Source of the DNA: an uncultured Clostridia bacterium
Lineage (GTDB): Bacteria > Bacillota > Clostridia > TANB77 > CAG-508
DNA: 64,000 nucleotides
Reading direction: 5' to 3'
NCBI GenBank assembly: GCA_947590905.1
Contig: CANQCU010000002.1
Coordinates: 1-64,000 of the forward strand
Shown: positions 37,853-47,813 of the stretch, one piece after another
Layout: each line of letters starts with the position of its first letter
Numbering within the stretch: the first letter of the stretch is position 1
Notes under the pieces: generated by a model
Told to the model about the DNA's origin: nothing
Databases searched by the model: none
Seen by the model: the letters and a program-made list of their open reading frames with translations, nothing else
Made by a program: the position numbers and the translations under genes

Positions 37853-39577
37853 TTAGTTCTCAATATATTTTATATACCACAATTGGAACATATAAAAATC
37901 CCATAAAATTTGATATATCTTATGTATCTTATGTTTTTCATTTTCTGTTTTCATTTCTTGAATTAATTTATTTAGCACTTGATAATCAAAAATATTTTGC
38001 TTTTCAATAAATTCTTTATTAGATACTCTTATTAAATCTTCATAAAGATACGTAGTCAGCCATTTTTTTATTGGAATACCAAAACCTTTTTTCTTTTTAT
38101 CTAACAATTCTTTGGGTATATAGTTATATAAAATCTGCTTTAAAATATACTTCTTTTCTTTTTTATAATATTTAAACTTTTGTGGTATCTTAAATGAATA
38201 CTCTATTATTTTATTTGAAAGAAATGGTGATTTTATATAAATTCCATTTGCATTACTTGCTCTATTAGTTTTTGTATTAATTCTATCTGACAAGAATGTA
38301 TTTACATCAAGTATCATTCTCTTTACTTGCCAGCTTTTATTTTCTATTCTGTCTTCAAAATTATACCTTTTTTCTCCTATATCTTTAAAAAGACCTGTGA
38401 GGTAATATTCTTTAAAGATAATATCTGCTTGTATTTGATTTTTTTTATTATTATTTGCATATATGCATTGCATTCTTTTTCCTAATCTTTTTTTATTCTT
38501 TAAATGTATATTAAATGGATTAAACATTTTATATATTTTTTCAAATTGATACACTTTATCATAAATTATAGATCCACAAAACAATTGATCTGCACCATCT
38601 CCGGTAATTGCAATTTTTATATTGTTTTTTCTTGCAAATTCATTTAAAATAACTGTTGGAATCTCTGATGCATCTGAAAATGGCTCATCATAGTATTTTG
38701 GTATTTTTTTTATTGTATTTACTAATTCTCTTTCACTTATATAAATTTCATGGTGATTAGTCCCTAAATATTCTGATATTTTTTTTGCTTTTTCTGCCTC
38801 GTTTCTTTCTTCTTCATAAAATCCTATAGAGAATGTATTAATAGGTTTTTTTGATATCTTACTACAAATAGCAGATACTAAGCTAGAATCTATTCCTCCA
38901 CTTAAATAAATGCCAACATTTTCATTATTTTTAATAGTCTTTTCTAAATATTCTTCTATAAGATTTTCTAATTGTTCTTTTGTTTCATTAAAATTTTTAA
39001 CCGGATCTTTAGAAAGAATATTATATTTTTCAATACTATCCCAATATGTTTTATTTTGTATTTTTCCATCTTTATATACAACATAATGTCCATGTTCTAA
39101 CTTATATGTGTTTTCAAAAATTGTATTTGGCGGATTTATATATGTGTATCTAAAATACATTGATAATGCACTATAATTTACTTTTTTTTCAAAACTTGGA
39201 TAACTCATAATATCTTTAAGCTCTGATGCAAAACAAATAAAATCTCCTTTTATATAAAAATATAATTGTTTAACTCCTATCTTATCTCTTACTAATATTA
39301 ATTTATTTTCTTTTTTGTCATATACTATAATTGCAAAAAATCCTTCGATTTTATAAATAAACTCTTCATTATATTTTTTATATAATTCTTTTAATAAATT
39401 AACATCAGGATCATTATAACTGCTTTCTAAGTTTAAGTTTTTAACTATCTCTTCTTTATTTTCAATTTCTCCGTCTATAAAAATTAGTAAATCTTCTGAA
39501 TCTATAAATTTACAATCTTCATCTTTAAGATTTATTTTAGCAATATTATTACAAACCGTTCCATATATTCTTCCCAT
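37853..39577 (-). CDS. AsnB-like amidotransferase lacking the N-terminal nucleophile Cys
   Basis: The 574-residue protein has the two-domain layout of glutamine-hydrolysing asparagine synthetase: an N-terminal Ntn-like domain and a C-terminal synthetase domain with GIYLSGGIDSSLVSAICSK (SGGxDS ATP loop) and AITGDGADQLFCG. The N terminus reads MGRIYGTVCN, so the catalytic Cys2 of class II amidotransferases is absent and glutamine hydrolysis is unlikely. Similar proteins occur in polysaccharide clusters. It may form an amide with free ammonia or another amine on a uronic acid; this is inference. Confidence 0.8.
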   Translation of the reverse strand: MGRIYGTVCNNIAKINLKDEDCKFIDSEDLLIFIDGEIENKEEIVKNLNLESSYNDPDVNLLKELYKKYNEEFIYKIEGFFAIIVYDKKENKLILVRDKIGVKQLYFYIKGDFICFASELKDIMSYPSFEKKVNYSALSMYFRYTYINPPNTIFENTYKLEHGHYVVYKDGKIQNKTYWDSIEKYNILSKDPVKNFNETKEQLENLIEEYLEKTIKNNENVGIYLSGGIDSSLVSAICSKISKKPINTFSIGFYEEERNEAEKAKKISEYLGTNHHEIYISERELVNTIKKIPKYYDEPFSDASEIPTVILNEFARKNNIKIAITGDGADQLFCGSIIYDKVYQFEKIYKMFNPFNIHLKNKKRLGKRMQCIYANNNKKNQIQADIIFKEYYLTGLFKDIGEKRYNFEDRIENKSWQVKRMILDVNTFLSDRINTKTNRASNANGIYIKSPFLSNKIIEYSFKIPQKFKYYKKEKKYILKQILYNYIPKELLDKKKKGFGIPIKKWLTTYLYEDLIRVSNKEFIEKQNIFDYQVLNKLIQEMKTENEKHKIHKIYQILWDFYMFQLWYIKYIEN

Positions 39578-39625
39578 GACTTACTCCTATAAATCTTTTC
39601 TATCTCTATTTTAACTCATATATCT

Positions 39626-40366
39626 TTAGTTATTCATATTTAAATTATAGTTTTTGTAATCTTCAATTACTTCCTTTGCTTTTCCTATTTTTTTTATTTT
39701 TTTATTATCTATCCATATTACATTATCACAAAGTTCTGATAGTATATTTAAATCATGTGAAACAATTAAAACAGTCTTATTCTCATCCATAATTAATTCT
39801 TTCATTTTGTTATAGCTTTTTTCTTTAAATTTTATATCTCCTACGCTTAAAACTTCATCAATTAATATTATGTCTGGCTCAAAAATAACACTTATAGAAA
39901 ATGCAAGTTTTAGCTTCATTCCAGAAGAATATGTTTTTAGTTGTTTATATATATCTTCTTTTAGCTCTGAAAATTCAATTACTTCGTCTATTCTTTCGTT
40001 TATTATTTTTTTATTTATTCCAAGTAACATTCCAGATAAAAATATATTATCATATCCAGTTAATTCCTCGTTAAACCCTATTCTTAAAGCTAACAATGAA
40101 ACTCTATTATGTTTTGTGTCTATTTCTCCTTTGTCTAAAGATATAATACCTGCAATTGCACGTAACAATGTTGATTTTCCAGAACCATTTTTCCCAATAA
40201 TTCCAAGAATTTCACCTTTCTTCACATGAAAATTAATATTTTCTATAACTTGTTTTGTTTCTTGCTTTTGCCCTTTAAAGAAAAACAAGGATTTAAATGA
40301 TAATTTTTTTATTGTTCTATAAGAAATATATATGTTTTTTACTTCTAATGCTATATCGCTATTCAT
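39626..40366 (-). CDS. Polysaccharide ABC exporter ATPase (TagH/Wzt-like)
   Basis: A 246-residue ATPase with Walker A GKNGSGKSTLLRA, the Q-loop region, signature YSSGMKLKLAFSIS and Walker B DIILIDEVLSVGD, typical of the polysaccharide-export (Tag/Wzt) subfamily, which has VGD after the Walker B. A longer frame begins at 40441, but AGGAGA stands before the ATG at 40366. There is no extra C-terminal carbohydrate-binding domain. It is the first gene of the exopolysaccharide block; the permease is the last, 12 kb away. Confidence 0.88.
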   Translation of the reverse strand: MNSDIALEVKNIYISYRTIKKLSFKSLFFFKGQKQETKQVIENINFHVKKGEILGIIGKNGSGKSTLLRAIAGIISLDKGEIDTKHNRVSLLALRIGFNEELTGYDNIFLSGMLLGINKKIINERIDEVIEFSELKEDIYKQLKTYSSGMKLKLAFSISVIFEPDIILIDEVLSVGDIKFKEKSYNKMKELIMDENKTVLIVSHDLNILSELCDNVIWIDNKKIKKIGKAKEVIEDYKNYNLNMNN

Positions 40367-40390
40367 CAAATCTCCTATCTCTATAATTTT

Positions 40391-40419
40391 TAAAATGGAG
40401 TTATATACATATATAACTC
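40391..40419 (-). terminator. Hairpin between the surface-protein gene and the exopolysaccharide block
   Basis: atggagttatat pairs with atataactccat around a short loop, followed on the minus strand by ttttaaaaatt. It could end the surface-protein transcript or attenuate read-through into the ABC ATPase gene. No strong separate promoter was found for the block. Confidence 0.6.
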
Positions 40420-40547
40420 CATAAAGTATTTGTATACTCAAATTATTATTTCCATTATGTGCTAATAGTATGTCTGTTCTGAATTTTAATTTACATAGAA
40501 TATAGTATGCACTTCTGGACAGGTCATTAGTAAATAAATCATCACCA

Positions 40548-43500
40548 TTATAATATATAAGGGTTATTTAATGAACCGCGAACCGTCTAATTATTTCACT
40601 ACTACCGTCTAATTTGAACACTGGACGGATCGCAGCTGAAGGCGCATACCCTTCACCACCATATGGTATGTTTGTTCTCCCGATCGAACACGAAGAACCC
40701 TCTACTACCATATTTGCCCCATGTTGCAGTTCCCGGCATATCGGGCCACCAGTAACCACCTATACTATTCCCAGACCAATCCTCCCACAATTTGTCTTCT
40801 CCCACGTCGTAGAAAGGATACCAAAAGTGCCCCCAGCATTCATAATATGAGAGACACCTTTCGGTTCCATTTTCGTCGGTGATCCATTCCCAAGTCGCCC
40901 ACATAGCTACTCCCGGGGTCTGCGTGAAGTCACTCGGAGTAATCGTTTCAAATGGAACATTGAGTAGTTGTGTTGTATCCCCAGGATAGCCATTCTCTTT
41001 TAAGTATTTTAAAAACTCATCTGCCAAATTCCAGTGATCTGCAAAGTTTTCTGATGCTGCTTGAGTCCCGTCCGGATTAGTTCCTATACATCTTGATTCT
41101 AAAATATTGGGTCCCGTATACTTTGAAGATTCTTGTATTATATATTTATATGCAGTACTAAACGACCATACAGATCTGAATAATTTATTTAGCTGATTAT
41201 TAGTATCTAATACTCGTAGTTCTTCGGGTGCTTGGCTTGAAATTCTAGGGTCCAAATAACCTAAAGTTAAAGAATCCCCAGCAGAAGTCAGTGTAGCAAC
41301 CTGAATACCGATAGTTCGTACCATGACTTTTATTATATTCCTCATCATATATACACACACATGGTACTAATTTGTCGCAGCCATCCACCTCAACGTCAAC
41401 AAAATCACCTACTTTTATAGTATTTCTAGCTAGCTTTGGAGGGTCTGAAGTCTTTACACTTGTATCAAGAACTTTTTCTCTATATTGACCATTGAAAGCT
41501 GTTTCCTTTGTTTTTATGAAGTAAGTCGTACCAGCTTGTAAATTATTAAATACGAATTTCGCACTAGTGCCTTCAAAATTTTTCATTTCACTTCCGTAAT
41601 ATATTCCGCTAGCAGGTGCAGTTGCCTTCATCCAAGGTCCGTCCTTTGATGTTGAAACTTCAACAGCTATAGAGTACGTACCACACTTTTCAGTAAAAGT
41701 CTGGACATGTAGTGATATTGATTCACTCGTAGTCTCGTCAGTAGTAACAGAAGCGTCTTGAGTAAAGCCAATTTTATCATATTTTATTGTATCTATCTCT
41801 GCCATATCTGATTTATTACCTGCTTTATCAAAACAGTAAGCATAAATTTTAGCAAATCCAGCATTGTGAGAATAGATATCAACTTTAGTACTTTGTTGAT
41901 TTATAGTGTTTGATAAATCATCTTTTTTAAAATCTGTACCAGATTCTGAATAATCTACATGATATTCTATCTTACTTGAACCTGAACCTGGCGTAGGATC
42001 TTCTCCTGCATCTATTTGAACATTTACATCACTACCATACCAGTCATTATGTCCTTTTGTACCTGATATTATTCTTATATTTGGTTTTGCCGGTTTTTGT
42101 GTGTCTTTATACACTTTTAATATTGTGCTTTCTGATACATTTCCTGCTTCATCTTTTGTATATGCTGTTATCGTTGTTTCTCCGTCTCTTGTTATTGTTT
42201 GTTGTACTACATTTCCGTTTGTTGTATTACTTATTCCTCCATTAGTAATTTCATAAATTAACTGTAATTGTCCTGAACTTGGTTCTGGGTCAGTTCCTGT
42301 TGTTATTGTTATTCCTACTTCACTTATATACCATTGTATATCCCCTTGTTTTTCTCCTGGAGTTCCTGTTGTTATTTCTACTTTTGGTTTTGCTGGTTTT
42401 TGTGTGTCTTTATTTATTGTATCTGAATAAACTTGTGTTTTATGTTCTTGTTCGTCTACTCCCCATACTTCTAATCTATGTGTTCCATCTTCTAAATCTA
42501 ATTTTGGTGGATTATTTGGATCATATCTCTGTGGATCTCCTCCATCTATACTCCATTCAAAGTGATCTACTCCTGATGTTCCATCTTTTATTGAATCTTC
42601 TACTGTTAATGTTATATCGCCTTCTGTATACCAATCATTATTTCCTTTATGTGATCCTGTTACTGTTACATTTGGCATCTCTAATCTTCCATATGTTGAT
42701 GCTCCATCTATTGCTTCGCTTCTTACTTTATTTCCTGCTTCATCTTCTACTTCTACATATGCTGTATATGTTTTATTTACCCCTAAACCTGTTGCATCAT
42801 ATATGTTTGTATTTAACTTTTCTTCTTTTTTTATTTCTGTACCCATATCCTGTATATAGTAACTATATTTTAATTTTCCTTCTCTTGCTTCATTTCCTGA
42901 TAACTTGTCTTCTGCTAATACTTGTATTTGGAAACTTCTTGGCATTCTAGATTCTTCTGGTACTTGTGCTGATATTATCGTTGGCTTTTCTGTATCTCTT
43001 CTTACTTCTATCAGTATTGAATCTGATACGTTTCCGGCATTATCTTTTACTCTAAATTCTAATGTTCTTATTCCATCTTTATCTATTACTTTTGGCATAT
43101 TTACTGTATCTACTGCTGTCCATGCACTCTTTCCATCTACTGTCATATCTATTTCTGCATCATAGTCTGGATCCTTTATTGCATATCTCCATTCATATCC
43201 TGATACTAATGAATTTGCATCTGTTGATGTTGCAAGTGATATCTCTACATTGGTTGTGTGCCATTGTTTTCCTTCTATACTTGGTGTTATTGCCCAATGT
43301 AATTCCGGTTTTACATTATCATAATGTACTTCTGGATCTAGTGTTCCTATCTCTGATATGTTTCCTTTCTTATCCATTGTATATGCTGTTACTGTTATTG
43401 TTCCTGCTGTATTTGGTAATGCTATATCCTCTGCTACTTTTCCTTCTACTGTTTTTTCTCCTTGTGATACCCCATTTACTGATACTTCATAACATATTCC

Positions 43501-44334
43501 TGTTGCTGTTTCATTTTCTGTATGGATTCTTACTACTACTTGTCTATTATCTGCTCCATACCATCCATTATTACATACTCCACTTTTACTTTCTACTACT
43601 TCTATTGTTGGTTTTACAACTGTACTTGTTACTCTTACCCATGCATATCTATAGTAACCCTTACTTGATGTTACTTTTACTATATACCATCCCATCTTTT
43701 GAAGAGTTACTGTTTTATTTACTTCTTTCTCTCCGTTAAAATCTAATGATGTCTCTGTCTCGTCTGTTGCATTATCTGTATATATCGTTCCTCTATGTAG
43801 TATCTCAACCTTTGCTACTCCATTTTTATCTTTTACTTTAAAATTTAATCCTGCTGTCTTTTTGTCATACTCTGTTTTTATTTTTGGTAGATTTTCTTCT
43901 TCTCCTTTTCCTACATATTCAATAAATCTTTGACCTGTTAATTCATCATAATATATTTGATACATATATCCGTCTGTTGTTGTTGCTAATATATCATCAT
44001 TTGTATCTGCATCTCCTACATTTGTATATATACTTTTTGTCCATATTGTTTCACTATCTTGCATTAGCTCTGCTAAGTTTTGCATTGTTATGCTTTTTCC
44101 CATCATTGAGTATTCTGCTATTGCATTTTCTCTTAGCTCTAGCAATTGTTCCTTATATTGCTCTATTTTATATTCTTCTGCTGCAACTTGTGTTGTGTCT
44201 ATTATTCCTGTCTCTCCTGTTAATCCTCTTATTGTTACTGCTGCAAGTACTACTAATATTATTATCATTATTATTAGAGCAATTAAAGTAATACCACTTT
44301 CATGGTTGTTGTTTGGTCCCACTTTAGTTTTCAT
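40548..44334 (-). CDS. Giant prepilin-like surface protein with Ig-like repeats, four CGG frame breaks
   Basis: The protein starts MKTKVGPNNNHESGITLIA, and the ESGITLIALIIMIIILVVL segment is a type IV prepilin-like N-terminal helix. A coiled region follows, then repeated Ig/Big-like modules joined by DTQKPAKPK-type linkers, and a C-terminal domain containing YAPSAAIRPVFKLDG. The frame needs four C skips at CGG (41308-41310, 40680-40682, 40583-40585, 40576-40578). The restored end RGSGSLNNPYIL matches the GxGxxxNPYxL ending seen in related proteins. Total about 1260 aa. The ATG at 44334 follows AGGAGG; a GTG at 44379 is upstream of that site. The last 750 nt are clearly richer in G+C. Confidence 0.85.
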
Positions 44335-44437
44335 ATTGTTTGGTTTCCTCCTTAGTATTATTTTTCGTTTGGTTTCCACTTTTTTAAATCTTTTGGGAAT
44401 ATTTATTGTTCATATTTTTCTATATTTTTTAGTCTCT

Positions 44438-44521
44438 TTCCCCTTATGGTTAGAAATTAAAATAGCAAAAGTCAATACCAAACAAAACCAAAACTATTTT
44501 AATTTCCAACCATAAAGGGAA
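44438..44521 (-). repeat. 28-bp fold-back in the surface-protein leader
   Basis: ttccccttatggttag... at 44438-44465 pairs with the inverted copy at 44494-44521, with two differences in 28. Both differences are G-U pairs in the minus-strand RNA but A-C mismatches in the plus-strand RNA. The element lies between the predicted minus promoter (44563-44591) and the start codon, so it would fold in the 5' leader of the surface-protein mRNA. Confidence 0.72.
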
Positions 44522-44534
44522 TTTATCACTTTAT

Positions 44535-44608
44535 ACAACTAAAGTGTTGTGTAAGTAATTTTATTGTACAACTAATTTGTTGTATTGTCAATACAATTAA
44601 TTGGTTGT
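44535..44608. promoter_or_regulatory. Three operator palindromes for the divergent repressor
   Basis: Three near-identical 16-bp palindromes lie in the divergent intergenic region: acaactaaagtgttgt (44535-44550), acaactaatttgttgt (44568-44583) and acaattaattggttgt (44593-44608). They overlap both divergent promoters. They are natural binding sites for the small HTH protein encoded at 44728. Confidence 0.8.
44563..44591 (-). promoter_or_regulatory. Promoter of the giant surface-protein gene
   Basis: TTGACA (44586-44591) and TACAAT (44563-44568), 17 nt apart on minus. The middle operator fills its spacer. Confidence 0.82.
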
Positions 44609-44613
44609 ATTGT
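44585..44613 (+). promoter_or_regulatory. Promoter of the HTH repressor gene
   Basis: TTGTCA (44585-44590) and TATTGT (44608-44613), 17 nt apart on plus. The -35 overlaps the -35 of the divergent promoter, and the third operator fills the spacer. Confidence 0.75.
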
Positions 44614-44727
44614 AAAATTTTTATATAGACATTTTTTGAAATTTATTATAATTTTAGAATTTTGTTGTATTTATTTTTATATTTAATATTAAAAATTACC
44701 TAATTTTGTTTGAAAGGATTTGATAAT

Positions 44728-44949
44728 ATGCAAAAAACTAGATTAAAAGATTTGAGAGAGGATAACGAATTATTACAAAAAAATATTGCTAATATGCTTA
44801 ATATGAAGCAACAGCAATATTCTAGATATGAGACTGATGAAAATGAAATACCTGTTACTTTACTTAAGCAATTAGCATTATTTTATAATACGAGTACAGA
44901 TTATATTCTTAGACTTACTAATAATAAAAAGCCCTATCCTAGGGCATAA
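44728..44949 (+). CDS. Small Cro/C1-type HTH repressor
   Basis: A 73-residue HTH_3 (Xre family) protein. The helix-turn-helix lies in LQKNIANMLNMKQQQYSRYE, and the C-terminal part YNTSTDYILRLT is the usual end of the domain. A TTG at 44710 is in frame, but AAAGGA fits the ATG at 44728 better. It is divergent from the giant surface-protein gene, with three palindromes between them, so it probably represses both its own gene and the surface gene. Confidence 0.88.
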   Translation: MQKTRLKDLREDNELLQKNIANMLNMKQQQYSRYETDENEIPVTLLKQLALFYNTSTDYILRLTNNKKPYPRA

Positions 44950-44958
44950 TTTTATTAT

Positions 44959-45549
44959 TTAATTTGCGTAACCCTTTGATATTAAGCTATTTTCTATTTC
45001 TCCTATTCTTTTTATTACAGATGTTGTAAGTGGCAATAATACATAATTTGATTTTGTTAATATGTTCTTTATATTTAATTTAAATCCCTTTGCTTTTAAA
45101 GAATACTTCAGTTCTTGCACTTCTTTTTGGATAATTGGTACAAATGATACTCCTATAGCTACAATTATTCCTATTTCTTTTGAATCTATTTGTATTATTT
45201 TTAATGGTTTTAATAATATTTCTACTGTATTTTGCAATTTATTTATTGTGAATTTTCTAGTGAAAATATATGTAATATTGCATACAAGTATTAATCTTAT
45301 TCCTATTAATATTCCAAAGCTAAATCCTGTTATTAGCACATTTATTATTGTTGTAAATAGGATAAATGGCATAAGTTTTAAGATTAACATTAATGCATTT
45401 TTTATATTTTCTTTTAGAGCTAACATAAGTAAAATGTTTATAGCTAATACTACTGCTAGTAACTCATAGCTTTTTATAAAGAATATTAAAATTGTATACA
45501 TTATAAATAGTAGGAATTCTAATACCCACAAAAATTTTGTTTTTTTCAT
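44959..45549 (-). CDS. ecfT: ECF transporter transmembrane subunit EcfT
   Basis: The 196-residue protein has five hydrophobic segments and the CbiQ/EcfT coupling region with short-side-chain motifs (SLKAKGFKLN and NSLISKGYAN, equivalent to the two ARG-like motifs that contact the ATPases). It is the last gene of the folT-folC-ecfA-ecfT unit, so it should couple ATP hydrolysis to folate uptake by FolT. Confidence 0.85.
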   Translation of the reverse strand: MKKTKFLWVLEFLLFIMYTILIFFIKSYELLAVVLAINILLMLALKENIKNALMLILKLMPFILFTTIINVLITGFSFGILIGIRLILVCNITYIFTRKFTINKLQNTVEILLKPLKIIQIDSKEIGIIVAIGVSFVPIIQKEVQELKYSLKAKGFKLNIKNILTKSNYVLLPLTTSVIKRIGEIENSLISKGYAN

Positions 45550-45623
45550 TGTTTTTCTCTACCTTATTTTATAAAATTTTTTTATTTTTTATCTATTTAT
45601 ATAGTTATTATTTTTAATGTTAT

Positions 45624-46398
45624 TTAAATTAAGTCTTCTAGTGATACTTCTATTCCTTTTTCTTTTAATTTTTGCATTGTTTGTACTGATTTTGGAATTG
45701 TTATTCCTTTTTCTTTTAGAAAACTAATATTTTCTACAATGTCTTTTGGTAAAAATTCTTTTAATTTTTCCCCATTTTCTAAAACGATTACTCTATCTGA
45801 TATGAAGATTTCATCTATTATATTTGTTATATAAATAATTGTATAACCTAATTTTTTTAGCTCTTTTACGATTTTTCTTATGTTTTCTTTTGCTTCTGGA
45901 TCAAGCATTGCTGTTGGTTCGTCCATTATTATATATTTTGGTTTTAATGCAAGTACACCTGCAATTGCTACTCTTTGCTTTTGTCCAAGTGATAATTCGT
46001 ATGCTTCTTTATTTTTATATTCTTCCATTCCGAACTTGCTTTAATGCTTCTTGTATCCTTGTTTCTTTATCTTCTACTCCAAGATTGTTTAGTGCAAATA
46101 TTATATCATCATGTACGTTATTAAATATTATTTGGTTTTCTGGATTTTGGAAAACTATTCCTATTGTTTTTCTAAGTTGTATAAATTTTTCTTTATCTTT
46201 TGTGTTTATTCCATCTACTAATATTTCTCCACTTGCAGGTTTTGTTATTCCTGAGATTAGTCTTGCAAGTGTTGATTTTCCTGATCCATTTTTCCCTATT
46301 ATACTTACTACTTCTCCCTCGTTTATTGTTAAATTTATGTTTTTTAAAGCATAGTTTCCATTTTTATATTTATAGTTCAAATCTTTTATTTCTATCAT
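45624..46398 (-). CDS. ecfA: ECF transporter ATPase EcfA, one CGG frame break
   Basis: ATP-binding subunit of an energy-coupling-factor importer. Walker A GKNGSGKSTLARLI and Q-loop VFQNPENQI are upstream of the break; signature LSLGQKQRVAIAG, Walker B YIIMDEPTAMLDP are downstream. The join is a CGG at 46030-46032; skipping its C reads ALKQVGMEEYKNKEAYELSLG and gives 257 aa. Unbroken reading is needed to have both halves of the nucleotide site in one protein. Only one ATPase gene is present here, so a homodimer or a partner encoded elsewhere is expected. Confidence 0.92.
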
Positions 46399-46511
46399 TT
46401 TTTAGTCCCTTTCTTCAAGTAAGTTTCATACAGATATTTGTTAATTAAATTATAACTATTTTTATTTTGTTTTTAATTTGTCTAATTTAATGATTTTTTT
46501 ATATCATTTTT

Positions 46512-47783
46512 CTAGCATTTTTCTAGCATGTTAAGTACATCTTTATATACATAAAAGCTTCCGAATTATCATTATAACATCATCTTTATATTTTTCTTTT
46601 GCAATTTTTATTGCATCTTCTAGCTCTTCTTTGTAAATATCTCTACTTAAATATTTTTTTGCTTCATTATACAAGTCTTCCTTACTAACATATCTATTTG
46701 CATCATTTCCTGTTGTAAAGAAAAATATTCCATTTTTATCTTGTGTTAAAATTTTTATAACTGTTTTATAATCTTTTGTTTTTAGTGTTGAAAGAATATA
46801 TACTTTCTTTTTGCTTGGATAATATTGATTTATCGTATTTTTTAAATTATTTATTGCATTTTCGTTGTGTCCGCCATCAAATATTATTTTTGGACTTTTA
46901 TTTAAGACTTCAAATCTTGCTTTATGCACGACTGTTCTTAATCCTTTTTCTATTGCTTCTTTTGGAATTTTGAAACCTTTTTCTTTTAAGACTTCCATAC
47001 ATTCTATGGCTATTGCTGAATTATATATTTGACATTTTCCTTTTAAATTTGTTTTTATGTTTTTGTAATTTTTATAGTCAAATGTTTGATATTCTTCATC
47101 AAAAGAATAATTTGTTATCTCATTTTCATGTATTGTATGTAACTTATTATTTTCTTCTTTACATTTTTTGGCAAGTATATCTGTTATCCTGTCTTGGAAA
47201 AGTGCTATTGTATCATTATTCTTTTTTATTATTCCTGCTTTTTGCTCTGTTATTTCTTCTACTGTATTTCCTAAAATATCCATGTGGTCTAAACCTATAT
47301 TGGTAATTATTGAAATATATCCATCTGCAACATTTGTGCAGTCGTATAAGCCTCCGAAGACCTGTTTCTAATACTACAAAGTCACAGTTTTTTTCTGCAA
47401 AATATATTAGTGCAAGTGTTGTTATTATCTCGAATTCTTTTACTGGTATTTTGTGTGTTTGATTATATTCATCTACTTTTTGAGCTATTTTTTCTAGGAT
47501 ATCACTCATTTCTTTGTCTGTAATTTCTTTATTATTTATTTGGATTCTTTCGTTATATTTAATTAAGTGTGGAGACATATATTTTCCGAACGGTGTATCC
47601 TGCATTTATTAGAATATTATTTATCATTTCGCATACACTGCCTTTTCCGTTTGTTCCAGCAATATGTATGAATTTTGTTTTTTTATGTGGATTTCCAAAT
47701 TTTTCCATAAAATATTCCATTGCTTCTAATGTTGGATCTTTTGTAACTGCATCAAATTGCTTTAAATATTCTTCTATGTTCAT
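46512..47783 (-). CDS. folC: Folylpolyglutamate synthase FolC, three CGG frame breaks
   Basis: FolC adds glutamates to folates, retaining them in the cell. GTNGKGSVCEM is the P-loop; ETGLGGLYDCTNVADG and ITNIGLDHMDILG follow; FDGGHNENAI is in the C domain. Three CGG codons (47586-47588, 47354-47356, 46561-46563) each need the C skipped. The joined regions read TVGKYMSPHL, TGLGGLYD and IIGSFYVYKDV, all family-typical, and the protein is 422 aa, the usual length. Downstream of folT in a folate uptake unit, its role of trapping imported folate fits well. Confidence 0.93.
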
Positions 47784-47813
47784 CTTTACTTTTTCTCCTT
47801 ATCTTTGTTTTTC

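Noticed and set aside
40614-40850. Plus-strand 78-residue frame near the end of the surface-protein gene
   Set aside because: Lies opposite a coding region with recognisable protein sequence; no ribosome site.
40548-41310. Diversity-generating retroelement target
   Set aside because: The C-terminal domain and composition shift made this tempting, but no reverse transcriptase, accessory gene or template repeat is in the window.
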